From NCBI GenBank assembly GCA_014193315.1, contig BJHS01000012.1, positions 1-64,000 on the forward strand: 64,000 nt of DNA. The letters run 5' to 3'. Position 1 is the stretch's first letter, and each line of letters opens with the position of its first letter. The notes below the pieces were generated by a model, which did not search any database, had not been told where the DNA came from, and saw only the letters and a list, made by a program, of their open reading frames with translations. Source of the DNA: Verrucomicrobiota bacterium. GTDB taxonomy: Bacteria; Verrucomicrobiota; Verrucomicrobiia; Opitutales; UBA953. The position numbers and the translations under genes were made by a program. Positions 8,327 through 16,066 of the stretch are shown here, one piece after another.

Positions 8327-8944
8327 TTACCTGACGGGCGGGGGCTCGGCGCGCAAGGCCGGCAGCCAAAGCGGGTCGGGGCCGTTGCCCGGGATCGAAG
8401 CATCCGGCCGCCGGTGCAATCGGAAGACTTTGGCCAAGACCCATTCCAGCGCCGACCAAAAGCCAAGAAGGTCAAGGACGGGGTTCAACAGGTTGGTGAT
8501 GGGGCAATACCGGACGTCCTTAGGATTCGTGTGGTGCACGCCATGGTGGGCAGAGGTCTGCAGCACCCGCAGATCCTGGAAGAAATTGATGCAGGCGCCA
8601 TTCTCGGCGCGGGTGCGGTGCGACCACTTATGGACCTGGTTGGCGTTCATGCCGATGGCGACGAAAAGCCACACCTGCCAAGTCAGGCGACCGAGCCCCC
8701 AGGCGGTGAGCACCACCACGACGGCGATAAGCAGGAGGTCCCACGAACTCTGCCACCAGTTGTGACGCGTCATGTAACGGGGGAGGAAGTGGTGGATGGT
8801 GTTGGCCTTACCGATGGAGGCACCAATCCAAGGGGTGTCCTCGCGGATATAGGCATCTTCCAGCCAATGGATGACGCCGGCGACGAAATCAGCCAGCAGC
8901 GCCACGGCAACCACTTGCAGGAGAGTAAAAAATAGGGCCTGCAT
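8327..8944 (-). CDS. plasmanylethanolamine desaturase-like membrane protein (CarF/PEDS1, Lipid_desat PF10520)
   Basis: 205 residues. An N-terminal membrane segment holds DFVAGVIHWLED (His26); a His pair lies at 51-52 (IHHFLPRYMTR), His61 follows, a second hydrophobic stretch spans 69-85, then HKWSHR (His105, His109) and SAHHGVHHTNP (His133, 134, 137, 138). This histidine set is the di-iron desaturase pattern of CarF from Myxococcus and animal PEDS1, which makes the vinyl-ether bond of plasmalogens aerobically. Family placement is strong; enzymatic activity is by homology. It is convergent with gluQ and shows no partner gene for ether-lipid synthesis nearby. A role in oxidative or light stress is possible, as for CarF. 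Confidence 0.85.
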   Translation of the reverse strand: MQALFFTLLQVVAVALLADFVAGVIHWLEDAYIREDTPWIGASIGKANTIHHFLPRYMTRHNWWQSSWDLLLIAVVVVLTAWGLGRLTWQVWLFVAIGMNANQVHKWSHRTRAENGACINFFQDLRVLQTSAHHGVHHTNPKDVRYCPITNLLNPVLDLLGFWSALEWVLAKVFRLHRRPDASIPGNGPDPLWLPALRAEPPPVR

Positions 8945-9041
8945 GGGGGTGAGGAAGTGGGCTTCCCGTGTTAAGGGATAGGGTGCCCCACTCTATTAGC
9001 AACCGACTAATAACCGCGTCGCCGGCAAGGGCTTGCCCAAC

Positions 9042-9068
9042 AAAAACGCCGAAGATGGCCTCCGGCGT
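9042..9068 (-). terminator. intrinsic terminator of the thioredoxin pair
   Basis: On the minus strand a 10-bp stem with two G-U pairs closes a 3-base loop (CCA) and is followed by TTTTT. It sits about 20 bases past the stop of the distal thioredoxin gene. Confidence 0.7.
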
Positions 9069-9090
9069 TCGGCGTGGATGGCGAGAGCGA

Positions 9091-9960
9091 TCAGGCGCCC
9101 GCGGCGGGCTTCTTGGCCGCCGTCCCGGCCTTCGTCGCCGGAGCCGCCCCGGACTTGGGCTCGACGGCCTTCGGGGCGAAGGGATTCTCCCCCGCGGCGA
9201 CCTTGTCGCGATCGGCTTGGATCCGAGTGACCAAGGATTCGTTGCCGGCGGCGTCGACGAGGGCGGCGTCGATCAGCTTGAGCGCGCGCTCCTTGTTGTC
9301 GGCGTCGATCCGCAGGGAGAGGATGGCCTTGTTCATGTTAAGCATCGCCTTCTGCGGACCCGACACGGCCCCGAACATCTCGTCATAGGCGACACTGCCC
9401 GCGGCGAAGTCCTTCGCCTCGATGGCGGCCTTGACCTTAGCGGAGGCGGCGGCGCGCTTCGCGCCAGCCTCGGAGGCGACTTTCGCTTCGGCGGCGAGGG
9501 CCTTCTTGCCTTCCGGGGTGTTCTGCTTCGTGAGTTCCTGGAGGTGGGCCACATACTTCTCCGGACCACCCGCCTGGTAACCGGTGCGGGCGTAGACTTC
9601 GCCTTGGGCATCCATCAGGAGGATGGACGGGAAACCCTTGATGCCGTACATCTGCTGGGCGGCGCGATTCTTCGCCTTCACTTCGTCGGACTGCGGCTTC
9701 TTGTTAGGAAAATCCAGTTCCACGAGCACGAACTTCTTGGTCGCGACCTCGAAGGCCGGGAGGTCGAAGACTTCCTTCTTCAGCTTGATGCACCAGCCGC
9801 ACCAGTCGCTACCGGTGAAGTCGACGAGGATGTCCTTCTTTTCCTTGGCGGCCACCTTCTTGGCTTCGTCAAGGTCGGTCAGCCAGGTCGGGGCGGCGGC
9901 GGCGGGGAGGATGGCCAGCAGCGCGAAGGCGAGCGTGGCGAGGGTCGTGGATTTACGCAT
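9091..9960 (-). CDS. exported thioredoxin-fold protein, distal paralogue of the pair
   Basis: 289 residues. A signal peptide (LATLAFALLAILPAAAA) is followed by a thioredoxin domain with CGWC at residues 54-57 in the context TGSDWCGWCIKLKKEVF, the cis-proline region GIKGFPSILLMDAQG, and a C-terminal helical region of about 140 residues rich in Ala and Lys (KVASEAGAKRAAASAKVKAA). The domain is like thioredoxin_7 / DUF255-type exported reductases, so a periplasmic disulfide or peroxide reduction role is likely. Start at MRKSTTLA fits the signal; upstream codons are not protein-like. The upstream neighbour (9980-10804) is a paralogue in the same operon, 19 bases away. The lysine/alanine-rich tail ends KKPAAGA. 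Confidence 0.85.
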   Translation of the reverse strand: MRKSTTLATLAFALLAILPAAAAPTWLTDLDEAKKVAAKEKKDILVDFTGSDWCGWCIKLKKEVFDLPAFEVATKKFVLVELDFPNKKPQSDEVKAKNRAAQQMYGIKGFPSILLMDAQGEVYARTGYQAGGPEKYVAHLQELTKQNTPEGKKALAAEAKVASEAGAKRAAASAKVKAAIEAKDFAAGSVAYDEMFGAVSGPQKAMLNMNKAILSLRIDADNKERALKLIDAALVDAAGNESLVTRIQADRDKVAAGENPFAPKAVEPKSGAAPATKAGTAAKKPAAGA

Positions 9961-9979
9961 GGTCGTTAGGTGGAAGGGG

Positions 9980-10804
9980 TTACTTGGCGGTGGTCTTCTT
10001 GCGCTCGGCGTCCTGGTCGCGGACTTTGACGACGCGCTCGCGGAGGCTGGCAATCTCGGCGAGGACTTCCTTGCTCTGGGTCATGCTGGCGATCTCATCG
10101 ACGACCTTGAGCACGGCGTCGTGGTCGCCGGGCTTGCACTCGGCCGTGATGCCGACGCGGACATTGAGGGTCATGCGGACCAGGAGGTCGCCCTCGAGGC
10201 CCTTGGCTTTAAAGAACTGTTTCATCGCGGCCTCGGCCCCGGCTAGGTCCTTCTTCGAAAGCGTGGGCTCGAGCACGGGCCCCAGCTGCTCCTCAATCTC
10301 ATGCTCGAGGGCATCCTGCTTGAGGCGGGCGGCGAGGGACTGCTTACCCTCCGGGGTATTCTGCTTGGAGAGCGTGTCGAGGTGTGCGAGGTACTGCTTC
10401 GCTCCCCCCTCTTGGTAGCCGGTCTGAGCATAGACCTGCCCCTGCGCATCCAAGAGCAGGATGGTAGGGAAACCAGCGATCGCGAACTGCTTCGAAAGGG
10501 CTTCGTTCTTGGCCTTCAGTTCCGGCGACTGCTTCTTGCCACGCGGGAAGTCGAGTTCGACGAGGACGAACTTCTTGGAAGCCTCGGCGAATTCCGGCTG
10601 GTCGAAGACTTCCTTCTTCAGCCGGATGCACCAGCCGCACCAATCGCTACCGGTGAAGTCGACGAGGATATCCTTCTTCTCCGCGGCCGCCTGCTTTTTC
10701 GCGGCTTCGAGGTCGGTGAGCCAGGCGTCGGCCGCGAAGAGCGACGGCAGCGAGGCAAGGAGGATTAGGGCCGACAGGCCGAGGCGGGCGAGGTTACGGG
10801 GCAT
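9980..10804 (-). CDS. exported thioredoxin-fold protein, proximal paralogue of the pair
   Basis: 274 residues. The signal peptide is MPRNLARLGLSALILLASLPSLFAA in layout; the thioredoxin motif CGWC is at residues 56-59 within KKDILVDFTGSDWCGWCI, identical over 18 residues to the next gene. The cis-proline block is AIAGFPTILLLDAQG. After about residue 150 a helical domain follows with conserved LxKQNTPEGKQSL, also shared. The C-terminus is basic (AERKKTTAK). The two genes are a tandem duplication and probably co-transcribed; the leading one has the divergent spacer (10805-10895) with an inverted repeat. Redox role in the periplasm is inferred from fold only. Confidence 0.85.
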   Translation of the reverse strand: MPRNLARLGLSALILLASLPSLFAADAWLTDLEAAKKQAAAEKKDILVDFTGSDWCGWCIRLKKEVFDQPEFAEASKKFVLVELDFPRGKKQSPELKAKNEALSKQFAIAGFPTILLLDAQGQVYAQTGYQEGGAKQYLAHLDTLSKQNTPEGKQSLAARLKQDALEHEIEEQLGPVLEPTLSKKDLAGAEAAMKQFFKAKGLEGDLLVRMTLNVRVGITAECKPGDHDAVLKVVDEIASMTQSKEVLAEIASLRERVVKVRDQDAERKKTTAK

Positions 10805-10895
10805 ACGCCAATTTCCTTCGATATTCCCAAGGTTGGCAAACCACAAAACCAACCAGGCGTTGCCAAAACTACCCCAACCCCCATACCTGCGGCCC
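10805..10895. promoter_or_regulatory. divergent intergenic region with 7-bp inverted repeat
   Basis: This 91-bp spacer separates the thioredoxin pair (minus) from the chelatase gene (plus). Arms TTGGCAA (10833-10839) and TTGCCAA (10860-10866) are perfect reverse complements separated by 20 bp. The arrangement could bind a dimeric regulator between two promoters, but no clear -35/-10 pair was recognised. Confidence 0.4.
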
Positions 10896-11882
10896 ATGGC
10901 GGCGACCCGTATCCTTCTCGTGGACAATGGCTCCCTGCGCCCGGAAGCCACCCTCGCCCTGCGTCGGCTATCGGAGGAAGTCGGTCAATTGCTTAGTCAG
11001 CCAGTGCTACCTATTTCCGTCCTGCACTCGCACAAAATTGACCCTACCCTACTCGGCGGGGAACCGGCGATCATCTTTGAACAGGCCGTGCAAACCGCCA
11101 AGCAAGATGGCATCGAAGAACTCGTCGTGCTGCCGCTCTTCATCGGGCACAGCCTCGCGCTCACCGAATACTTACCCAAAGTTTTCGCCGAAGCCCGGGC
11201 CGGCAAGATGCAGCTGCGCATCCGCGAGCCGCTCTTCGACCCGCGCGACCTCGCCGAGCTGCCCGGCATGCTGATCGACAACTTGCAGTCGACCGGCTGG
11301 ACTAAGGGGAGCGGCACGGTCTTCCTCTGCGACCACGGTTCGCCCACCCCGAAGGTGACGATGTGCCGCAACACGCTTGCCGCGGTGCTGCGCAAGGAAC
11401 TCGGCCTGAAGGCCGACGAGCTCATCCCCTGCTCGATGGAACGTCGCGAAGGTCCGGAGTACGACTTCAATCAACCCTTGCTCGCGGATGCTTTGAAACA
11501 AGCCAAGGGCGAAGTCGTCATCCTGATGCTCTTCCTTCTGCCGGGGCGACATGCGGGACCGGACGGCGACGTCGCGACCATCGCCAAGGAACATGCGCCC
11601 GCCGGTGTGCCTTGCAAACTCAGCCCCCTGCTCGGCACGCACCCTCACCTACCCGCCCTGCTGGAACAAAGGTACCGCTTCGTCCCGCGCGTCCAAACCG
11701 CAAAACTCGTCGGCATCGCCGCATTACTCCTCAGCTTCGCCCTGGCGATCGTCATGAAAAGCCACCTTCCGCCGAGCCTGCAAAACCTCTTCGGGTTTCT
11801 ACTCGTCCAGGTCGGTGTGATCGCCGGGGTCGTGGCCCTGGCCTTCCGCTACCTCCGCTCAAAGCACCGGAATAAGTCCTGA
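10896..11882 (+). CDS. sirohydrochlorin chelatase-like protein (CbiX/SirB) with C-terminal membrane segments
   Basis: 328 residues. Two CbiX-type halves are visible: residues 1-130 (RILLVDNGSLRPEA ... PLFIGHSLALTEYLP) and 130-265 (LCDHGSPTP ... LMLFLLPGRHAGPDGD). In the first half the usual catalytic His of GHGS is Asn; the second half keeps it. These enzymes insert Fe or Co into sirohydrochlorin. Next to cobA and a sirohaem sulfite reductase, Fe insertion for sirohaem is most likely. The last 60 residues contain two hydrophobic helices (LVGIAALLLSFALAIVM and LLVQVGVIAGVVALAF), unusual for this soluble family. The stop is 2 bases from the stop of cobA on the other strand. Confidence 0.8.
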   Translation: MAATRILLVDNGSLRPEATLALRRLSEEVGQLLSQPVLPISVLHSHKIDPTLLGGEPAIIFEQAVQTAKQDGIEELVVLPLFIGHSLALTEYLPKVFAEARAGKMQLRIREPLFDPRDLAELPGMLIDNLQSTGWTKGSGTVFLCDHGSPTPKVTMCRNTLAAVLRKELGLKADELIPCSMERREGPEYDFNQPLLADALKQAKGEVVILMLFLLPGRHAGPDGDVATIAKEHAPAGVPCKLSPLLGTHPHLPALLEQRYRFVPRVQTAKLVGIAALLLSFALAIVMKSHLPPSLQNLFGFLLVQVGVIAGVVALAFRYLRSKHRNKS

Positions 11883-11884
11883 AA

Positions 11885-12652
11885 TCAGGCGAACGCCGCG
11901 ATGCGGCCCATCAGGCCGGCATGACGGGGCGGAGCAACGACCGCGCCGACGACCGCGATGAGCGGGGTCGGTAGCACGGAGACATCGACCTTGCCTGATG
12001 CCAGGTCGGTCAACGTCGTGAGCACGTCGGACGAGCCCTCCTGCGAGACCTTTGAAAGCAGCCGAATCGGCAAATCAGCCTGGGCCCCGGCGGCGATGAG
12101 TTTGGTCGCGACCGACGGTAATGCCTTCGCTCCCATGTAGAGGCAAAGCGTCGCCCCGGTTTCCACGTGGGCTTTCCAGTTCTGATCGCTGCCATCCGCG
12201 CAATGGCCGGTTAGAAAAGTCACGGAGGCGGCCTTGCCCCGATGGGTCAGCGGAAACGCCGCATCGGCGCCCGCCGCGGTCGCAGCGGTGACGCCCGGCA
12301 CGACTTCAAAAGGAATGCCGTGGGCCGCGAGGTGATCCATCTCCTCGCCCAGACGACCGAAGACGCCAGGGTCACCGCCCTTGAGCCGGACGATCAAGCC
12401 ACCTTGGCGCACTTCGCGCACGAGCACCGCATTGATCTCGTCCTGCGTCATCGAGTGGACGCCGCAGCGCTTACCGACCGGCACAATCTTCGTCGTCGCC
12501 GGAATCTCCGCCAGCAAAGCATCACCCGGGAGGGCGTCATGGATGACGACATCGGCTTGCTGAAGCAGGCACAGCCCTCGGACGGTGATCAGATCGGGAG
12601 CCCCCGGTCCGGCACCAACAAAGACCACTCGGCCGATGTCACAATTTACCAT
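11885..12652 (-). CDS. cobA: uroporphyrinogen-III C-methyltransferase
   Basis: 255 residues. SUMT makes precorrin-2 from uroporphyrinogen III, the first step to sirohaem or B12. Motifs: VGAGPGAPDLITVRG at the N-terminus, DALPGDALL, the VRLKGGDPGVFGR block, PGVTAATAAGA and the C-terminal PTPLIAVVGAVV. There is no CysG dehydrogenase/ferrochelatase half, consistent with the separate chelatase next door; the precorrin-2 dehydrogenase was not found in the window. Divergent from cysI across a 58-bp AT-rich spacer that carries an inverted repeat and a plausible minus-strand promoter. Confidence 0.93.
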   Translation of the reverse strand: MVNCDIGRVVFVGAGPGAPDLITVRGLCLLQQADVVIHDALPGDALLAEIPATTKIVPVGKRCGVHSMTQDEINAVLVREVRQGGLIVRLKGGDPGVFGRLGEEMDHLAAHGIPFEVVPGVTAATAAGADAAFPLTHRGKAASVTFLTGHCADGSDQNWKAHVETGATLCLYMGAKALPSVATKLIAAGAQADLPIRLLSKVSQEGSSDVLTTLTDLASGKVDVSVLPTPLIAVVGAVVAPPRHAGLMGRIAAFA

Positions 12653-12710
12653 TTATTTAAACTTGACCCTATTTATGTAATCATCAGTCATCTTATCAAG
12701 TTAAAACACC
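12653..12710. promoter_or_regulatory. cobA-cysI divergent promoter region with operator-like inverted repeat
   Basis: An AT-rich island in GC-rich DNA. Arms at 12656-12666 (TTTAAACTTGA) and 12696-12706 (TCAAGTTAAAA) are reverse complements at 10 of 11 positions, with a 29-bp spacer. On the minus strand a TTGATA hexamer lies 16 bp before CATAAA, a near-consensus sigma-70 promoter for cobA. No comparable clear promoter was found for cysI. The symmetric position between two sulfur genes suggests one regulator controlling both. The regulator is unknown. Confidence 0.55.
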
Positions 12711-14462
12711 ATGGATAAACCCCCTGAAAAGCCGTTCACCAAGAGCGAGGTCATGAAGGCCGAGAAGCCCGACCTCTCCGGCACGATCCGCGAAACCCTC
12801 GCCAACCCGACCGCCGACCGCTTCAGCGGCGACGATGAGCAGTTCATCAAGTTCCACGGTATCTACCAGCAGGACGACCGCGACAAGCGCAAGGTCTCCA
12901 AGGTGTACTCGGTGATGGTCCGCACCCGCCAGACTGGCGGCATCGTCCCGGCCGCTCAATACTTGGTCTACGACGAGCTCTCCGGTCGTTTCGCCAACGG
13001 CACCCTCCGCATCACCTCGCGCCAGACTTTCCAGTTTCACGGGGTCGCTCAGCCAGGTATCGGTGCCCTCATCAAGTCGATCAACGAAGCCCTCTCCTCC
13101 ACCCTCGCCACCTGCGGCGACGTCAACCGCAACGTCACGGCGCCCTCCAACCCCGCCATCGACGAGGTGACCCAACAAATCGAGGACGATGCCTTCACGC
13201 TGACCCGCGCCTTACTGCCGAAGACTACCGCCTACCACTCCATCTGGGTGGACGGCGTGCAGCTCGACCTCGGCCTCGGCGAGAAGATCGCCAAGGCCCG
13301 CGCGTCGGTCGACCAAACAAACCCTTACCTGCCGCCGCCCGCCGACCACGATGACAGCGGCGCGCCGATCGACCTCCTCTACGGCAAGACCTACCTACCC
13401 CGCAAGTTTAAGACCGGCTTCGCCCTCCCGCCCAACAACGACGTGGACATCTTCACCAACGACATGGGCTACGTGGCCATCATCGAAGGCGGCAAACTCG
13501 TCGGGTACAACCTGCTCGTCGGGGGTGGTCTCGGCACCTCCCACGGCAACAAGGCGACCTACCCGCGCCTAGCCGACGTCATCGGCTACCTCTCCCGCGA
13601 ACAAGTCGTCACCGTCGGCGAGGCCGTGATCAAGATCCACCGCGACTGGGGCGACCGAACCGACCGCAAGCACGCCCGCATCAAGTACGTGCTGCAAGAG
13701 AAGGGCGTCGAGTGGTTCCGCGCCGAGCTCGCCAAGCAATTGGGCGCCCCGCTGCCGGCCGCCAAGCCCTTCCAATTCAAGGGCCAGGGCGACTCCTTCG
13801 GTTGGTCGAAGCAGCGCGACGGCAACTGGTTCCTCGGCCTCTTCATCGAGACCGGCCGCGTCAAGGACGCCGGCGAGTACCGCCTCAAGACCGCCTTGCG
13901 CACCATCGCCGAGCGTTTCCACCCGACCTTCCGCCTGACTGCCACGCAAAACCTAATCCTCTCCGACGTGAAGGAAGCCGACAAGGCCGCCCTCGAGCAG
14001 GTGCTACGCGACCACGGTTGCGCCATCGTCTTCAACCCCGGCCTCGTCAAGGGACGCGGCATGGCCTGCCCCGCCCTCCCGACTTGCGGTCTGTCGCTCG
14101 CCGAGTCCGAGCGCGTCTTCCCGGCCATCCTCGGCAAGATCGAGGACGCCCAAGCCGCCGCCGGTTTCGGTGGCGAGGAACTCGTCGTCCGCATGACGGG
14201 CTGCCCCAACGGTTGCGCCCGTCCCTACAACGCTGAGATCGGTTTCGTCGGCAAGGCCCCGGGTAAGTACAACCTCATGCTCGGCGGCAACCGCGAAGGC
14301 ACGCGCCTCGCGCGCCTCTTCAAGGAATCCGTCCTCGCCGACGACATCCCGGTCGTGGTCGGCTCCCTTTTCCAACAGTACGCCCAGGAGCGCAAGTCCG
14401 GTCAGGCCTTCGGCGATTGGGTCGACCAGGCCGCGGTCTGGCCCGCCGCCCCGTCCGCCTAA
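12711..14462 (+). CDS. cysI: assimilatory sulfite reductase, sirohaem/4Fe-4S hemoprotein (CysI)
   Basis: 583 residues; reduces sulfite to sulfide with six electrons. The four cluster and sirohaem cysteines are in CPALPTCGLSLAE (Cys453, Cys459) and MTGCPNGCARPYN (Cys498, Cys502). Substrate-side motifs include KFHGIYQQDDRDKRK and RITSRQTFQFHGV. Typical CysI length is about 570. No cysJ flavoprotein gene is in the window, so the electron donor (a NADPH flavoprotein elsewhere, or ferredoxin) is unclear. It is the first gene of the cysI-cysH-cysD-cysNC run and is divergent from cobA, so control with sirohaem synthesis is plausible. Confidence 0.93.
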   Translation: MDKPPEKPFTKSEVMKAEKPDLSGTIRETLANPTADRFSGDDEQFIKFHGIYQQDDRDKRKVSKVYSVMVRTRQTGGIVPAAQYLVYDELSGRFANGTLRITSRQTFQFHGVAQPGIGALIKSINEALSSTLATCGDVNRNVTAPSNPAIDEVTQQIEDDAFTLTRALLPKTTAYHSIWVDGVQLDLGLGEKIAKARASVDQTNPYLPPPADHDDSGAPIDLLYGKTYLPRKFKTGFALPPNNDVDIFTNDMGYVAIIEGGKLVGYNLLVGGGLGTSHGNKATYPRLADVIGYLSREQVVTVGEAVIKIHRDWGDRTDRKHARIKYVLQEKGVEWFRAELAKQLGAPLPAAKPFQFKGQGDSFGWSKQRDGNWFLGLFIETGRVKDAGEYRLKTALRTIAERFHPTFRLTATQNLILSDVKEADKAALEQVLRDHGCAIVFNPGLVKGRGMACPALPTCGLSLAESERVFPAILGKIEDAQAAAGFGGEELVVRMTGCPNGCARPYNAEIGFVGKAPGKYNLMLGGNREGTRLARLFKESVLADDIPVVVGSLFQQYAQERKSGQAFGDWVDQAAVWPAAPSA

Positions 14463-14470
14463 GCCCGCTG

Positions 14471-15181
14471 ATGGCCGAGCTCGACCCAGCCCGTATCCCG
14501 GAACTCGACGCGCATCTCACGACGCTGGCGCCGGTGGCTCGTCTGCGCTGGGCCTACGAGACGTTCGGCGCGCGCGCCGGCATCGGCACGAGTTTCCAGC
14601 CCGCCGGCGTGGTCATCCTGCACCTCGCCAAGACCGCGGGCCTCCCGCTCCAAGCCTTCACGCTCAACACCGGCCTGCTCTTCCCGGAGACCCTTGAATT
14701 CAAGGCGAAGCTCGAGGCGCACCTCGGCATCACGGTCGCGGAGGTACTCCCCGCGCAGACCGTCGAACAACAGGCCGCCCAGTACGGCGCCGAACTCTGG
14801 AAGCGCGACCCGGAGAAGTGCTGCGAACTCCGCAAGGTCGACTCGCTCGGCCAGAAGCTCTTCGAACTCGACCTCTGGATCACCGGCATGCGCCGCGACC
14901 AGTCCGGCGAACGTGCCGCGACCCCCTTGCTCAGCCTCGCCGCCCGGCCCGATAATTCCGACGTCTGGAAGCTCAACCCGCTCGTCGACTGGAGCCGCGA
15001 CCAGGTCTGGGCCTACCTCAAGGAACACGGCCTGCCGCACAACGTCCTGCATGACCGTGGCTACCGCTCGATCGGTTGCGCCCCCTGCACCCTGCCCACC
15101 TCCGGCGGCGATGAACGCGGTGGCCGCTGGCCCGGCTTCGACAAGAAGGAATGCGGCCTCCACACCCGCACCAAGAAGTAA
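14471..15181 (+). CDS. cysH: adenylyl-sulfate reductase (assimilatory, CysH family with iron-sulfur motifs)
   Basis: 236 residues. The catalytic Cys is in the C-terminal ECGLH motif (Cys228), and the cluster ligands Cys117-Cys118 (EKCCELRK) with Cys203 and Cys206 (GCAPCT) are the CC-CxxC pattern of APS-type reductases that carry a [4Fe-4S] cluster; PAPS-type enzymes lack them. Other family blocks: LNTGLLFPET, ITGMRRDQSGER. It reduces activated sulfate to sulfite with thioredoxin. Some Bacillus enzymes of this type use both APS and PAPS, which matters because an APS kinase domain lies in cysNC. Starts 8 bases after cysI; start at MAELDPARIP follows the spacing. Confidence 0.9.
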   Translation: MAELDPARIPELDAHLTTLAPVARLRWAYETFGARAGIGTSFQPAGVVILHLAKTAGLPLQAFTLNTGLLFPETLEFKAKLEAHLGITVAEVLPAQTVEQQAAQYGAELWKRDPEKCCELRKVDSLGQKLFELDLWITGMRRDQSGERAATPLLSLAARPDNSDVWKLNPLVDWSRDQVWAYLKEHGLPHNVLHDRGYRSIGCAPCTLPTSGGDERGGRWPGFDKKECGLHTRTKK

Positions 15182-15194
15182 TCGCTTGCATCCA

Positions 15195-15222
15195 CCTAGC
15201 CCTAGCCCTGCCCCTAGCCCTT
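15195..15222. repeat. C-rich intergenic tract with four CCC runs (cysH-cysD spacer)
   Basis: CCC runs lie at 15200-15202, 15206-15208, 15211-15214 and 15218-15220 with 2-3 base spacers (CTAG or TG types). On the minus strand this is a G3+N2-3 pattern that could form a G-quadruplex. It belongs with the degenerate G-rich/C-rich intergenic tracts listed at 17960, 19534, 20361 and 55141. Confidence 0.6.
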
Positions 15223-15230
15223 TATACCCA

Positions 15231-16052
15231 ATGTCCCGCAACGCCCAAAACGACCACCTGACCCGCCTCGAGCAGACGTCGATCCACGTCTTCCGCGAGG
15301 CCTTCGCCAACTTCCGCTCCGTCTGCATGCCTTGGTCCATGGGCAAGGACTCCAACGTCCTCATCTGGCTCGCGCGCAAGGCGTTCTGCGGCAAGATCCC
15401 CTTCCCGCTCCTGCACATCGACACGACGTACGAGTTCCCGGAGATGTACGAGTTCCGCGAGAAGGCCAAGGTCATCCACGACATCGACCTCATCGTCCGC
15501 GTCAACGAGGACGCGATCCGGCGCGGCATCGGCTACGCCACGCACGACCCGGTCACCGTGACCCACGAGCTCAAGACCGTGCCGTTCAAAGCCGCAATCG
15601 ATGAGTTCAAGTGGGATGCGCTGGTCACCGGCATCCGCCGCGACGAAGACCCGACCCGGGCGAAGGAACGGTGGTTCTCGCCCCGCTCCGCCGAAGGCAA
15701 CTGGGACTACAAGGACCAGCCGCCAGAATTCTGGGGCCAGTTCGCCAGTTCCGCCCCCGAAGGTGGCCACGTGCGCGTCCAGCCGCTCCTGGAATGGACC
15801 GAACTCGACATCTGGGAATACCTCCGCCGCGAGAACATCCCGAACCCGACCCTCTACTTCGCCCGCAACGGCAAGCGCTTCCGTTCCTTGGGCTGCCACC
15901 CCATCACCCACCCGGTCGACAGCCCGGCCAGCAATATCGACGAAGTCATCGAGGAGTTGAAACTCACCAAGACCAGCGAGCGGGCCGGCCGCGCCCAGGA
16001 CCACGTCGGCCGTAATTCCATGCAGGAACTCCGCGCCAAGGGCTTCATGTAA
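15231..16052 (+). CDS. cysD: sulfate adenylyltransferase subunit 2 (CysD)
   Basis: 273 residues. CysD, with the GTPase CysN, makes APS from ATP and sulfate. It is an N-type ATP pyrophosphatase with the PP-loop [19 protein letters not shown], followed by [17 protein letters not shown], a [14 protein letters not shown] motif and FGSL-type [15 protein letters not shown]. Length is normal. It is preceded by a short C-rich spacer and followed after 14 bases by the fused cysNC gene, so it is the third gene of the sulfate-assimilation operon. Confidence 0.95.
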   Translation: MSRNAQNDHLTRLEQTSIHVFREAFANFRSVCMPWSMGKDSNVLIWLARKAFCGKIPFPLLHIDTTYEFPEMYEFREKAKVIHDIDLIVRVNEDAIRRGIGYATHDPVTVTHELKTVPFKAAIDEFKWDALVTGIRRDEDPTRAKERWFSPRSAEGNWDYKDQPPEFWGQFASSAPEGGHVRVQPLLEWTELDIWEYLRRENIPNPTLYFARNGKRFRSLGCHPITHPVDSPASNIDEVIEELKLTKTSERAGRAQDHVGRNSMQELRAKGFM

Positions 16053-16066
16053 GCCCGACCCAGACC

